A DNA stretch of 64,000 nt from contig OZ251487.1 of the NCBI GenBank assembly GCA_965242685.1, positions 1,240,001-1,304,000 of the forward strand, written 5' to 3'. This DNA comes from G965215055 sp965242685. GTDB lineage: Bacteria > Pseudomonadota > Gammaproteobacteria > UBA4575. Positions 47,716 to 57,432 of the stretch are shown one piece after another. Both the position numbers and the translations under genes were made by a program. The notes below the pieces were generated by a model that worked only from the letters and a program-made list of their open reading frames with translations, made no database searches and was not told where the DNA came from. Every line of letters begins with the position of its first letter. Within the stretch, counting starts at the first letter, position 1.

Positions 47716-48462
47716 TTGAAAAATTTTCGTTCGCGCCTGCTTGACGGTGACCTCCTCATCGGTACGATTATATCCCTGCCAAGTCCGGAAATTACCGAGT
47801 TGCTGTCCGCCACCGGGTTGAGCTGGTTGTTCATTGATAGCGAACATGGCCCGCTTGATACGCTGCAAATACAGCGCATGTTACAAGCCTCTTCTTCAAA
47901 TTGCCCGTGTTTGATACGGGTACCCGGTCATGATGCCGACGTAATAAGAAGAACCTTGGATACGGGCGCCACCGGGATCATCGTCCCGCAAATAAATAAC
48001 GCCGAACAGGCACGCACGGCAGTACGCGCGGCAAAATATCCGCCTGACGGGAATCGGGGCGTCGGGTTGGCACGCGCACACAAATACGGGCTTTCATTTT
48101 CAGACTACCTGGAAACTGCAAATCGGGAAGTCTGTGTGATCATACAGGTGGAAACTCGCGAAGCCATTGAAAACATAGAAGACATCGTTGCGGTGAAGGG
48201 TATAGACGCCGCTCTTGTCGGTCCTTATGACCTGTCGGCAAACCTGGGATACACCGGGCAAGTTGCGCATCCGGAAGTCCTTAAAGCAATCGAAAAAGTC
48301 ATGTGCGCCTGCAACCGGGTAAATGTAAAACTGGGATATTTCGGTGTAAGCGCACAAGCGGTGCGCCCGTATATCAACAAGGGCTTTACGCTCATTATAG
48401 TCGGTATTGACACCCTACTGCTGCTGGGAAGCGTACGGCAGCTACTTCAGCAACTTAACTGA
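47716..48462 (+). CDS. HpcH/HpaI family aldolase
   Basis: 248 residues from TTG at 47716. Class II pyruvate-dependent aldolase: GTIISLPSPEITELLSATG, LFIDSEHGPLD, DTGATGIIVPQINN, VIIQVETREAIENIEDI with the metal-binding Glu, and AALVGPYDLSANLG with the metal-binding Asp. Relatives cleave 4-hydroxy-2-oxo acids, such as 2-keto-3-deoxy-L-rhamnonate; substrate unknown here. Lies 93 bases after rpiA and is convergent with rpsI. Confidence 0.88.
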   Translation: MKNFRSRLLDGDLLIGTIISLPSPEITELLSATGLSWLFIDSEHGPLDTLQIQRMLQASSSNCPCLIRVPGHDADVIRRTLDTGATGIIVPQINNAEQARTAVRAAKYPPDGNRGVGLARAHKYGLSFSDYLETANREVCVIIQVETREAIENIEDIVAVKGIDAALVGPYDLSANLGYTGQVAHPEVLKAIEKVMCACNRVNVKLGYFGVSAQAVRPYINKGFTLIIVGIDTLLLLGSVRQLLQQLN

Positions 48463-48484
48463 TTTTCGGCGTGTCCGATCATGG

Positions 48485-48506
48485 AACCACATCCGAAATG
48501 TGGGTT
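48485..48506. terminator. hairpin between the convergent aldolase gene and rpsI
   Basis: AACCACAT-CCGAA-ATGTGG(g)TT forms an 8-base stem with one bulge in the 71-base space between two convergent genes. No T-run follows on either strand, so intrinsic termination is weak at best. Confidence 0.35.
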
Positions 48507-48533
48507 GTCGAAACCCGTAACACCTACAGCGGT

Positions 48534-48926
48534 TTAACGCTTGGAATATTGCTCCTTCTTGCGCGCCTTGCGCAAGCCGACCTTCTTGCGTTCTACTTCA
48601 CGGGCATCGCGGGTAAGAAATTTGTTGCGGCGAAGCGGCAGCCGAAGCTCTTCGTCGTAACACAGTAATGCGCGCGCAATACCCAGTTGAATGGCACCTG
48701 CCTGACCGCTCGAGCCTCCCCCCTTAACCTTGGCCTTGACGTCAAAGTTATTCGTCAACCCGGTTATTTCAAGGGGCTGGCGGATAATCATGCGTGAAGT
48801 TTCACGCCCAAAATAATTATCAAGGGTTCGCATATTTATGGTGACGTTACCCGATCCCGGATACAGATAAACCCGCGCCGTTGAACTCTTCCTGCGCCCG
48901 GTACCGTAAAACTGGTCTCGTGGCAC
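48534..48926 (-). CDS. rpsI: 30S ribosomal protein S9
   Basis: 130 residues, standard length. FYGTGRRKSSTARVYLYPGSG at the start (in part), GGGSSGQAGAIQLGIARAL, and the C-terminal tail KARKKEQYSKR that reaches the P-site tRNA. Start is GTG at 48926 with a GGAG inside the end of rplM; 3 bases separate the two genes. Confidence 0.98.
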   Translation of the reverse strand: MPRDQFYGTGRRKSSTARVYLYPGSGNVTINMRTLDNYFGRETSRMIIRQPLEITGLTNNFDVKAKVKGGGSSGQAGAIQLGIARALLCYDEELRLPLRRNKFLTRDAREVERKKVGLRKARKKEQYSKR

Positions 48927-48929
48927 GGA

Positions 48930-49358
48930 CTACAGCTCCAGTACTTGCGGGCGTTGTGCCGCGTGTTTGTGTTCCGGACCGGCATACACCTTAAGCTTGC
49001 GAAACATCGCGCGCCCCAAGCTATTCCTCGGCAACATGCCCTTGACCGCCGTCTCGATAACGCGCTCGGGATGGCTTGCCAGCATCTTGCCAAGACTCAT
49101 AGACTTGAGACCGCCGACATAGCCGGTATAACGATGGTATATCTTACTATTCATCTTGTTACCAGTAACACGAACTTTTTCTGCATTGACTACGACTATA
49201 CAATCACCAGTATCCACGTGTGGCGTATAGATGGGTTTATGTTTTCCTCTCAAACGCTTTGCGACCTCACTGGCTAAACGCCCCAATGTCTTGTCGGTAG
49301 CGTCAACGAGATACCAATCTCGCTTCACTTCTGACAGTTTGGCACTGATTGTAGTCAT
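48930..49358 (-). CDS. rplM: 50S ribosomal protein L13
   Basis: 142 residues as in E. coli. WYLVDATDKTLGRLASEVA, DTGDCIVVVNAEKV, YHRYTGYVGGLKS and AVKGMLPRNSLGRAMF are conserved. First gene of the rplM-rpsI operon; no Shine-Dalgarno is evident just before the ATG, which is preceded by an AT-rich leader of about 36 bases. Confidence 0.98.
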   Translation of the reverse strand: MTTISAKLSEVKRDWYLVDATDKTLGRLASEVAKRLRGKHKPIYTPHVDTGDCIVVVNAEKVRVTGNKMNSKIYHRYTGYVGGLKSMSLGKMLASHPERVIETAVKGMLPRNSLGRAMFRKLKVYAGPEHKHAAQRPQVLEL

Positions 49359-49400
49359 GGGAACTGAATTTTTAATTATCGAAGCTGATAGAGGGAGGAT

Positions 49401-49429
49401 ATATTAAGTAAACTTCATCTTGTTGACAA
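49401..49429 (-). promoter_or_regulatory. sigma-70 promoter of rplM-rpsI
   Basis: On the minus strand TTGTCA (49424-49429) and TAATAT (49401-49406) are separated by exactly 17 bases. Start of transcription would be near 49394, giving a leader of about 36 bases, where ribosomal-protein autoregulation could act. Confidence 0.6.
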
Positions 49430-49441
49430 GAGAATCATCAC

Positions 49442-49479
49442 GAAAAATAAAAAGGCGCACAAACTTGCGATTCGCGCCT
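49442..49479 (-). terminator. Rho-independent terminator after the ferredoxin gene
   Basis: Read on the minus strand: AGGCGC, a 15-base loop, GCGCCT, then TTTTATTTTTC. It lies about 135 bases past the stop of the 2Fe-2S ferredoxin gene and just before the rplM promoter, insulating the two units. Confidence 0.65.
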
Positions 49480-49613
49480 GAATTTCACCAAACGAAGGAG
49501 CCCCTGTGACAAGGTTAAATAATCAGAATATCCGAACCTTCTAATACATTTACGTAAACTAATTTTATTTTTTAAATAACGTGGAGCTACTTAACAAGCA
49601 CTCAGGGTAACAA

Positions 49614-49919
49614 TTAGATGCTCAAACGTTTGACTATTTGACCTTCCTTCAGATGCTTGATAATAATTTCATCCAGATCCTTTTTACCCGTATAAGTGTA
49701 CCAGACGCCATCAGGATAGACCACTGCAACGGGGCCCTCGTCACAACGGTCAAAGCAACCGGCCCTATTCACGCGCACCCCACCCTGCCCGGCAATTCCC
49801 AGTTCCTTGATCTTTTTCTTGGCATACGTGCACGCTTCATAGGCGCCATGATCTTGACAGCAATTTTTGTCTTCACGCTGATTCATACACATGAAAAGGT
49901 GACGCTTGTAATACGACAT
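49614..49919 (-). CDS. thioredoxin-like 2Fe-2S ferredoxin
   Basis: 101 residues from the ATG at 49919 (family members start MSYYK; a TTG at 49928 is possible). Cluster cysteines lie in HLFMCMNQRED and NRAGCFDRCDEGP, with DKNCCQDHGA between. It carries electrons, partner unknown. Divergent from glcF, which may be functionally linked. Confidence 0.9.
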   Translation of the reverse strand: MSYYKRHLFMCMNQREDKNCCQDHGAYEACTYAKKKIKELGIAGQGGVRVNRAGCFDRCDEGPVAVVYPDGVWYTYTGKKDLDEIIIKHLKEGQIVKRLSI

Positions 49920-50030
49920 ATCGTCCAATACTTCCTTTCAAAAACAAGCTACCATACTAGAGATAATTCCTACCTGCTTTTTGTTTGAGACACGGTAGCG
50001 CATAATAATAGCAAGAATACCCGTAGAGAG

Positions 50031-51293
50031 ATGTCGGATAATAATGCTTTGCAGCAAGACCTCAGCAGCCTAATGGATCAATGCGTCATGTGCGGCTTAT
50101 GTCTGCCGCATTGCCCGACCTACTCCATAGCAAAAAACGAGGCCGAGTCCCCGCGCGGACGCATTTCTCTGATACGCGCTTTGCACAAAGAGAAAATGCG
50201 ACCTGCCAGTTCGACACTGGTACAACACCTTGACAACTGCCTGGCCTGCATGAGCTGCCATAGCATTTGTCCCGCAAACGTGAATTACCGAAAAATCCTT
50301 GATGCGGGGCGCGAGATCACTCGTGACCGGCATACACTCAGACATAAGCTGAAACAGTCACTATTGTTTTCCATACTGACCGCGCCCCGTGTGCGCCATG
50401 TGGTCAAAAAGATGTTCGGCATGTATCACCGGCTGGGCATGGATCGCCTCCTGACAAAACTGCCCGTATATGGGAAGCACCCGTTCAAACTGATTCCTCG
50501 GCCACTTGACCTCCCTACGCCAAGATACTTCACTGAATCAAAAAACTCCCCCAAATACTTTCATACAAACCAAGACGTTCGCGCCATACTTTCAAACTCA
50601 TGTGCCGGCGACCTGTTTTCAGATGCCGTCGGCACCGCCGCAGTACGCCTCCTGAAGGCCCTGGGTTGCGAGGTACGGGAAAAAAACCACTGTTGCGGAG
50701 CACTACATCAACACGGTGGTTACTCGAAAGCGGCAAAAAAACTGATGCGGGATTTCTGCCGTACCCACGCGAACGAACGCTTTGACGTACTGATCTCCAC
50801 TGCTACGGGGTGTGCGGCGCAATTAAATCGGTATCCGGAACTACTGGGCGATACAACGGCGAGCATCCTTGCTGAAAGACACGTAAATATAAATGACTTT
50901 GTCCTGCAACAAATCAAGCGACACAAACCAAAATTCAAACCGCTACCCGCACGAATATTCATACATAAACCCTGCACGCAAAAGCTCGTCACGGATAACC
51001 CACAAGTCACCGAACAATTATTATCGAAAATACCCGGCGTTCAACTCAGCTTCTTTCAAAGCGAGGCGACGTGTTGCGGTGCGGGGGGCACCAACTTCCT
51101 TATGCAAGCACAACTGGCGGAGCGCCTGATCCGAGACAAGATCAGTGAACTGAGGCGCGGCGACGTCGAATACCTGGTAACCAGCAACATCGGTTGTGCA
51201 TTACATTTTCAGGCACAACTGCGAAATACTGACACCTCTATCCGCATCTGCCATCCGGTTACCTTGCTGGCACAACAACTGCTATACTGCTGA
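50031..51293 (+). CDS. glcF: (Fe-S)-binding protein, glycolate oxidase GlcF-like
   Basis: 420 residues. Two N-terminal 4Fe-4S motifs, CVMCGLCLPHCPTYSIAKNE and CLACMSCHSICPANVNY, then two CCG (cysteine-rich) domains with NHCCGALHQHGG and ATCCGAGGTNFLM. This is the GlcF layout, subunit of glycolate oxidase feeding electrons to quinone; GlcD and GlcE are not in the window, so another oxidoreductase partner is possible. Followed after 1 base by coq7. Confidence 0.85.
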   Translation: MSDNNALQQDLSSLMDQCVMCGLCLPHCPTYSIAKNEAESPRGRISLIRALHKEKMRPASSTLVQHLDNCLACMSCHSICPANVNYRKILDAGREITRDRHTLRHKLKQSLLFSILTAPRVRHVVKKMFGMYHRLGMDRLLTKLPVYGKHPFKLIPRPLDLPTPRYFTESKNSPKYFHTNQDVRAILSNSCAGDLFSDAVGTAAVRLLKALGCEVREKNHCCGALHQHGGYSKAAKKLMRDFCRTHANERFDVLISTATGCAAQLNRYPELLGDTTASILAERHVNINDFVLQQIKRHKPKFKPLPARIFIHKPCTQKLVTDNPQVTEQLLSKIPGVQLSFFQSEATCCGAGGTNFLMQAQLAERLIRDKISELRRGDVEYLVTSNIGCALHFQAQLRNTDTSIRICHPVTLLAQQLLYC

Positions 51294-51294
51294 C

Positions 51295-51933
51295 GTGCGC
51301 AATTACTCCACCACGGACCAACTCCTATCACACCTCGACCAAACCTTGCGTACTTTGTTTGTCAAGGCCGAACCGAAAACTAGTTCACCTGCCGACGAAG
51401 TTGGTAACGAAACACAGTTAAACGACTCTGAAAAACGGCTTTCGGCACGCCTGATGCGAGTGAATCACGCGGGTGAAATTGCGGCACAGGGCCTTTACCT
51501 GGGGCACGAGCTGATCACACGCGATGAAAAGACCAAACAACAGATGCGCAACTCCGCACGCGAAGAACAAACTCATCTCGCCTGGTGTGAAAAACGACTT
51601 GCGGAACTTGATGACCGCCCCAGCATCCTTGCCCCCTTGTGGTATTCAGGCTCCTGTGTCATCGGCATTACGGCCGGTTCGTTCGGTGACAAATGGGGCT
51701 TAGGATTTATCTCGGAGACCGAAAGACAGGTAGTACGTCACCTTGACAAACACCTTGCACGCCTGCCGGAACGGGACCACAAAAGCCGCGCGATCCTGTT
51801 AAAGATGCGGAAAGACGAAGCCGGACATGACAAGATGGCACGCGCCGCAGGCGCGCACGAACTCCCCGAGGCTGTCAAACTGATGATGAAGGCGGCGTCA
51901 AGAGTGATGACCAAAACGGCCTACTGGCTCTGA
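51295..51933 (+). CDS. coq7: 2-polyprenyl-3-methyl-6-methoxy-benzoquinol hydroxylase Coq7
   Basis: Di-iron hydroxylase for C6 of the ubiquinone ring, replacing UbiF in many bacteria. 212 residues from GTG at 51295, right after the glcF stop; the longer frame reads back into glcF. Iron ligands are in RVNHAGEIAAQGLYLG, EEQTHLAWCEKRL and RKDEAGHDKMAR. Together with ubiH and the second flavin hydroxylase it completes three ring hydroxylations. Confidence 0.95.
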   Translation: MRNYSTTDQLLSHLDQTLRTLFVKAEPKTSSPADEVGNETQLNDSEKRLSARLMRVNHAGEIAAQGLYLGHELITRDEKTKQQMRNSAREEQTHLAWCEKRLAELDDRPSILAPLWYSGSCVIGITAGSFGDKWGLGFISETERQVVRHLDKHLARLPERDHKSRAILLKMRKDEAGHDKMARAAGAHELPEAVKLMMKAASRVMTKTAYWL

Positions 51934-52009
51934 TCAAGACCCGCTCGACGTCGGCCTGCCGGCCTTGACTGTAAAGACTCAACCACTCACTCGATGCCGG
52001 CTGATTGAT

Positions 52010-52825
52010 TCAAGGAATTGTCCCGTAAAATATTTCACTCATCTCCCTCTGGAGACGGTGCTCTATCCTCGCCAGCTCATCGACGTGGAACTCATGCCCA
52101 CCTTTCCCGAACAGGTAACTATCCGGCCGAAAATCCCTCAACAACATTTTCGTATGAAAGATATTCTCCTGTTCCGCATTCATATCCACCATTTGGTACC
52201 GCCGTCTTGTTTTGGCACACAGAAAGTCTTGAATGGAGGCCATGCCATGATCAATATAGTGCTTTTGTCCGCTAATGTCCCGCGTGAATCCGCGCACCCG
52301 ATAATCCAGGATAATAATGTCTTCATCGAAGCTACCAATCAGATACTTCAGCGCCTTAAGCGGTGAAACGCGCCCACAGGTCGATACGTCAATGTCTACG
52401 CGAAACGTATTGATACCGTTATAGGGACGGCACTCGGGATAGGTATGCGCCGTTATATGGCTCTTGTCCAAGTGCGCCACCGCAGACCTCTTCAATGAAC
52501 CAACCAAAGCATTGTTGCGCAAGCTGTCCTCGGCCGTAATTCTTTCGGCCAAGGCGGGTTGCTCCGAGATCAGACAGGCGACACTCGCGCCGCGCGGTTC
52601 ATAGTCATGGGTAGCCACGTTCAGAATATTCGCCCCGATTATTTCAGCAACGTCGGTAAGCACCTTCTGCAGGCGCAATGCGCTGTAGACCTCATCCACG
52701 TATTGTAAATATTCCTGCTGATGCGCAGGCGTGTTCGCATAACGGATATCATAAAAATTGAAACCCAGCGTCTTGGTAAGATTATTGAACCCGCACGAAT
52801 CAAGGTTCAGATCTTCATTGTTCAC
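52010..52825 (-). CDS. speD: S-adenosylmethionine decarboxylase proenzyme (E. coli type)
   Basis: Pyruvoyl enzyme giving decarboxylated SAM for spermidine synthesis. 271 residues, start GTG at 52825. The self-cleavage serine lies in HLDKSHITAHTYPE (K-S). RVDIDVSTCGRVSPLKAL and YRVRGFTRDI are conserved in the longer proteobacterial class. The propylamine transferase SpeE is not in the window. Followed upstream by the OsmC-family gene on the same strand. Confidence 0.94.
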   Translation of the reverse strand: MNNEDLNLDSCGFNNLTKTLGFNFYDIRYANTPAHQQEYLQYVDEVYSALRLQKVLTDVAEIIGANILNVATHDYEPRGASVACLISEQPALAERITAEDSLRNNALVGSLKRSAVAHLDKSHITAHTYPECRPYNGINTFRVDIDVSTCGRVSPLKALKYLIGSFDEDIIILDYRVRGFTRDISGQKHYIDHGMASIQDFLCAKTRRRYQMVDMNAEQENIFHTKMLLRDFRPDSYLFGKGGHEFHVDELARIEHRLQREMSEIFYGTIP

Positions 52826-52843
52826 TATTTCCGGGTCACGGCA

Positions 52844-53284
52844 TTATCCGCCGACAGGCGGGTTAACTGTATCGGCCACAACCTCATAATCGTAGGACAC
52901 CTCTACACTGTTACGCAGCATCATTGCAACGGAGCAATACTTCTCCATGGACAACTCCACGGCACGCTTTACCAATCTCTCATTCAGATTTGCGCCAGCA
53001 ATGATGAAGTGGAGATGAATCCCGGTAAACACTGCTGGAACCTCGTCAGCGCGCTTCGCTTCGATCTCGATACGGCAGTCCTCTACCTGTTGTTGCGAAT
53101 TCTCCAATATCTCTATCACGTCAAAGGCACTGCAACCACCCAGCCCAACCAGCACCATCTCCATGGGACGCGCGGCCAGATTGCGGCCGCCGTGATCAGG
53201 AGGGCCATCCATCTCAACAGTATGACCGCTTCCAGTCTCGGCTGCGAACCTCCTCTGCTCCATCCATCTTATGATCACCTTCAT
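52844..53284 (-). CDS. OsmC-family protein (YhfA-like)
   Basis: 146 residues from the second of two ATGs. The two redox cysteines are at LGGCSAFDVIEIL and EKYCSVAMML. NLAARPMEMVLVGLGGC fits the YhfA subgroup rather than peroxide-scavenging OsmC/Ohr, whose substrates are better known. 18 bases before speD; yhfA-speD neighbourhood has been seen in other gammaproteobacteria as far as I recall. Confidence 0.88.
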   Translation of the reverse strand: MKVIIRWMEQRRFAAETGSGHTVEMDGPPDHGGRNLAARPMEMVLVGLGGCSAFDVIEILENSQQQVEDCRIEIEAKRADEVPAVFTGIHLHFIIAGANLNERLVKRAVELSMEKYCSVAMMLRNSVEVSYDYEVVADTVNPPVGG

Positions 53285-53287
53285 CAT

Positions 53288-53982
53288 GATCCTTCCTCAA
53301 CATCCTTATTGCCCTTCCCCCTTAGTAGAATAGAGTAAAGGAGAAACGCCAAAATTATCTTAAGAACACAATCGGCCACAGATTGCGGGCGAGGATATAA
53401 CGCGCAGACGTCACCTCTAATAAACTGCATGCCCAATCTTTGATGTGTTACGAGTACTATTCCGTAAACCGAATCAAAACTATCGAAAACGTAAGGATAG
53501 CGATAGATAAATCTGCCTTAGTGAACATACCATCCATCGATGGCCCTCAGGTTTGCTTCCATTTTCTTCACGTACTTCTCCAGACTTACCATATCTGCCC
53601 GGCAACAAGGCCGCCTTCCCGTTATGCAACATCCTTGGCATGACTCGAAGGAAAGCCAACCTTCTTCAACCCCTCGTTGGTGCCAAGTATATCCATATTG
53701 AATTATAGCCGCTTGCCTGCTCGCTTCAAGAAAATTCATTGCCCGCACCGGAACACATACATCCATTCCCCGTACCTACCCGCCTAGCACCTGACCTCGG
53801 CCAGTACTGACTGCCCATCCTCCGGCACGCTCAGCCATAAGGTAACGGCAGATGGTAGACCGCGGCCCTCATTTTCCTCAGCATAAATAAAGTACTATTG
53901 CCGCAGCCGAAAGTTTATATATGCCCCTCAAAGTGATGATTCCTTGGCTATTAGGAATAGCGTTAAGTGATAACATATTTGT
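53288..53982. other. long spacer before mfd with one doubtful ORF
   Basis: About 695 bases between the OsmC gene (minus) and mfd (plus). Apart from the cysteine-rich frame at 53,518-53,766 I see no gene, tRNA or repeat. The end nearest mfd is AT-rich and should contain its promoter; no clear boxes can be assigned. Confidence 0.5.
53518..53766 (-). CDS. doubtful 82-residue cysteine-rich ORF
   Basis: Starts ATG at 53766 or 53739. The central part has five cysteines close together (SCQGCCITGRRPCCRAD) and an amphipathic end (VSLEKYVKKMEANLRAI). No signal peptide, weak ribosome binding site, no family recognised. It is the only frame of note in a 695-base spacer, and could be a gene remnant. Confidence 0.3.
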   Translation of the reverse strand: MDVCVPVRAMNFLEASRQAAIIQYGYTWHQRGVEEGWLSFESCQGCCITGRRPCCRADMVSLEKYVKKMEANLRAIDGWYVH

Positions 53983-56900
53983 ATGAATCTTTTATCATTT
54001 TCACCGCCGAACAAGAACCGTTCTTACGCGACGTGGGGCCGCACTTACGGATGCAGCAAAGGGTTGGCGCTCGCCAATGCCATCAAACAATTTAAGGGAC
54101 TGACGCTGATCGTCACACCAAACATTCAAACGGCACATATTTTGGAGAATGAGCTTGCATTTTTTGGTGATCGGTCTTTTGACGTGCTCGTGTTTCCAGA
54201 CACCGAAACATTGCCTTACGATGTATTTTCACCCCATGAGGATATCATCTCCGAGCGCCTGCTTGTCCTGAGTACGTTGGCGGAGATCAAACACGGTGCG
54301 CTAATCGTTTCGGTGCGTACGATGCTATCGCGGCTGGCCAGCAAGTCTTTCGTCCGCGAGCAGACGATACGTCTTGCACGACACCATCGAATCGACCTGC
54401 AAGCATTCAGAAAAAAACTGGCAAACAGGGGTTATCAATATGTCTCCCAGGTAACGTCACACGGTGAATTTGCCGTGCGCGGTGCCATCATTGATCTTTA
54501 TCCGATGGGACACGAATTACCTTTCAGGATTGATCTGCTTGACGATGAGATTGAGAGCATACGCACTTTCAGCCCGGAAAATCAGGTCTCGATCCGTCAA
54601 GTCCATAGCGTACAGGTCCTACCCGCCAGGGAATTTCCCGTGGACGAAGGTGCGATCACGCGCTTCAGACAAAACTACCGGATACAATTTTCAGGCGACC
54701 CAAACAAGAGCATGATCTACCGCGGCGTTAGTAACGGCAACCTGCCTGCGGGCATTGAATATTACCTGCCCCTGTTCTACGAGAAAACCGACACTTTCAT
54801 TAACTACGTGCCCGCCAACAGCCAAGTGGTTCTGATAGAAGATGCCGTTGAAATTGCAGAAGCCTTCGAGAATGAGGTCTTTTCCAGATACAAACAGCGA
54901 AGGCATGACGTGGAACGACCGCCGTTGCCTCCCGAGCAACTGTGGATGTCAAAAGATGTCCTGATAGAGAATCTGGCCGGTTTTAATACGATTCAAGTAC
55001 AAAAACATGAATTGGAGCACACCGGGCACGATCGGCATAACCTTGATGTTCACGTGCTACCCCGCCTTGCCGTCAATACACACGCCGAAGATCCTGCCAG
55101 TGAATTGCGGCGATTCATTAACAACCATCCCTGCAAAATCCTGTTCGTGGCTGAATCCGCAGGCAGGAGGGAGTATCTGTTGGACGTGTTGGAAGGCTTC
55201 GAGTTACATCCCGTAGCCGTTACCGGCTGGCAGGCGTTCCTGGAACGAGATACCTCAATGGCAATTGCCATTGCCCCCCTGGATGAAGGTTTGTGGTTGC
55301 AAGGCGAACGCATTGCCATCGTCACCGAAAGCAATCTTTTCGGCGCACGTACCCGACACCGATACAGAAGACCGGCACGTGACGCCGAGACACTGATTCA
55401 AAACCTTTCCGAACTGAATGAAGATTCGCCCGTGGTACACGAAGAGCACGGCATAGGTCGCTATCGGGGGCTGAAAATGCTGACGTTAAGCGACATGGCT
55501 ACCGAATTTCTGACTATTGAATACGCCGGTGGCGACATGCTTTACGTACCGGTCTCGTCCCTGCATCTGGTAAGCCGTTACACGGGTGCCGCCGAAGAAC
55601 ACGCGCCCCTGCATCGTCTGGGCGGCGACGCGTGGAAAAAGATCAAACAACGTGCGGTAAAAAAGGTGCGTGATGTGGCGGCGGAATTACTCGATGTCTA
55701 TTCTCGTCGTGAGGCCAAACAAGGCTACCAGTACGTGGTCGACCACCATGCACTCAATTCCTTCTGCATCGCTTTCCCCTATGTGGAAACGCTCGATCAG
55801 CAAAGTGCCATTGACGAGGTGCTGGCCGACATGGAGAAGCCCCGACCGATGGACCGGGTAGTATGCGGAGACGTTGGTTTCGGCAAGACAGAAGTTGCTA
55901 TGCGTGCCGCGTTTGTTGCGACAATGGTTGGCAAACAAGTGGTGGTGCTGGTACCCACTACGTTGCTTGCGGCGCAACACTTTCAAACCTTCCGTGACCG
56001 CTTTGCCGACTGGCCGGTACGCATTGAGCACCTGTCACGATTCATTTCCGCCAAAAATGAAAAGGCCATTCGACACGGACTGGAAAACGGCGGCGTCGAC
56101 GTCGTGATCGGCACCCACAAGCTATTGCGCGCAAAATTCAAAAACCTTGGCTTGATCGTGGTAGACGAAGAACAACGCTTCGGCGTGCGTCAGAAAGAAA
56201 CACTGAAAAAAATGCGCGCCGAGGTGGACGTGCTCACACTGACGGCAACGCCCATCCCGCGAACGCTGAACATGTCGTTAAGCGGCCTGCGGAACATCTC
56301 GATCATCGCCACCCCGCCCAATTACCGGCACGCCATCAAGACGTTCATGGGAAGCTGGAACAATCACACCATAAAAGAAGCGTGTCGCCGGGAAATTGAC
56401 CGCGGCGGGCAGGTGTTTTTCCTGCATAACGAGGTCAAGACCATCGCCGGAATCGCCGAAAACATTCGGCAACTCCTCCCTGACGCATCCATCAACGTTG
56501 CACACGGGCAGATGCCCGAACGCGAACTAGAACGGGTAATGCTCGATTTTTACCACCAGCGTTTCAGTATACTAGTATGCACCACCATTATCGAGAACGG
56601 TATCGACATCCCTTCCGCAAATACCATCATCATTCATCGTGCAGACAAACTCGGCCTTGCACAACTGCATCAGATTCGCGGTCGCGTAGGCCGTTCGCAT
56701 CATCGTGCCTACGCCTATCTTATCGTACCGCCCAAGTCCGCCATAAACCCCGACGCGGTGAAACGTCTGGAGGCAATTGAATCGCTGGAAAACCTTGGAG
56801 CCGGTTTCACCCTGGCCACGCACGACCTGGAAATCAGGGGCGGGGGGGAGCTGCTCGGCGCAGAACAGAGTGGACAGATTAGGGAGATAGGGTTCACCTT

Positions 56901-57432
56901 GTACAATGACCTGCTGGCGCGGGCAGTGACGGCACTCAAGTCCGGCGAAATACCCGAACTTGACCCGCCTCTCGAGCATGACATCGACGTTAGTCTGGGT
57001 GTGCCGGCCCTGTTGCCAGAAGACTACGTGCCCGACGTACACGCGCGGCTGGTGCTGTACAAGCGCATCGCAAAAGCCGAAACCCTTGACGATCTGTACG
57101 CATTAAAGGCCGAACTAATCGACCGATTTGGTACACTGCCAGAATTCGCCAGGAATCTTTTTTTGGTAACGCAGCTGAAGATCGTAGCTACCGGGTACGG
57201 TGTAACGCGCATTGAAGCGGGATGTAAAGACATACATATGCACTTTGTAAAAAAACCGAATATAGACGTTGACAGGCTGCTTTCCCTAATCGAAAACCAT
57301 CCCAAAGCATACAAGCTGCACGGGGCGGGAAAACTGACCGTATACATGGAAACGAACAACGGCGAGGAACGACTGAACGCCATCGCCAATCTGTTGAACG
57401 AACTATCGTTAAAACAGGCCGTCGTCACATGA
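53983..57432 (+). CDS. mfd: transcription-repair coupling factor Mfd
   Basis: 1149 residues, normal length. Removes stalled RNA polymerase and recruits UvrA. UvrB-like N-terminal module; RNA-polymerase-interacting domain around EEHGIGRYRGLKML and YAGGDMLYVPVSSLHLV; helicase core with Walker A GDVGFGKTEVA, DEEQRFGVRQKE, TLTATPIPRTL, and QIRGRVGRSHHRAYAYL; C-terminal TRCF domain. Overlaps csiV by 4 bases. Confidence 0.97.
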   Translation: MNLLSFSPPNKNRSYATWGRTYGCSKGLALANAIKQFKGLTLIVTPNIQTAHILENELAFFGDRSFDVLVFPDTETLPYDVFSPHEDIISERLLVLSTLAEIKHGALIVSVRTMLSRLASKSFVREQTIRLARHHRIDLQAFRKKLANRGYQYVSQVTSHGEFAVRGAIIDLYPMGHELPFRIDLLDDEIESIRTFSPENQVSIRQVHSVQVLPAREFPVDEGAITRFRQNYRIQFSGDPNKSMIYRGVSNGNLPAGIEYYLPLFYEKTDTFINYVPANSQVVLIEDAVEIAEAFENEVFSRYKQRRHDVERPPLPPEQLWMSKDVLIENLAGFNTIQVQKHELEHTGHDRHNLDVHVLPRLAVNTHAEDPASELRRFINNHPCKILFVAESAGRREYLLDVLEGFELHPVAVTGWQAFLERDTSMAIAIAPLDEGLWLQGERIAIVTESNLFGARTRHRYRRPARDAETLIQNLSELNEDSPVVHEEHGIGRYRGLKMLTLSDMATEFLTIEYAGGDMLYVPVSSLHLVSRYTGAAEEHAPLHRLGGDAWKKIKQRAVKKVRDVAAELLDVYSRREAKQGYQYVVDHHALNSFCIAFPYVETLDQQSAIDEVLADMEKPRPMDRVVCGDVGFGKTEVAMRAAFVATMVGKQVVVLVPTTLLAAQHFQTFRDRFADWPVRIEHLSRFISAKNEKAIRHGLENGGVDVVIGTHKLLRAKFKNLGLIVVDEEQRFGVRQKETLKKMRAEVDVLTLTATPIPRTLNMSLSGLRNISIIATPPNYRHAIKTFMGSWNNHTIKEACRREIDRGGQVFFLHNEVKTIAGIAENIRQLLPDASINVAHGQMPERELERVMLDFYHQRFSILVCTTIIENGIDIPSANTIIIHRADKLGLAQLHQIRGRVGRSHHRAYAYLIVPPKSAINPDAVKRLEAIESLENLGAGFTLATHDLEIRGGGELLGAEQSGQIREIGFTLYNDLLARAVTALKSGEIPELDPPLEHDIDVSLGVPALLPEDYVPDVHARLVLYKRIAKAETLDDLYALKAELIDRFGTLPEFARNLFLVTQLKIVATGYGVTRIEAGCKDIHMHFVKKPNIDVDRLLSLIENHPKAYKLHGAGKLTVYMETNNGEERLNAIANLLNELSLKQAVVT

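Noticed and set aside
51196..51294. N-terminal extension of Coq7 from 51196
   Set aside because: It lies within glcF; the conserved part begins after GTG 51295.
53440..53643. 67-codon plus ORF in the mfd spacer
   Set aside because: Low-quality composition, no ribosome binding site, overlaps the other strand's more credible ORF.
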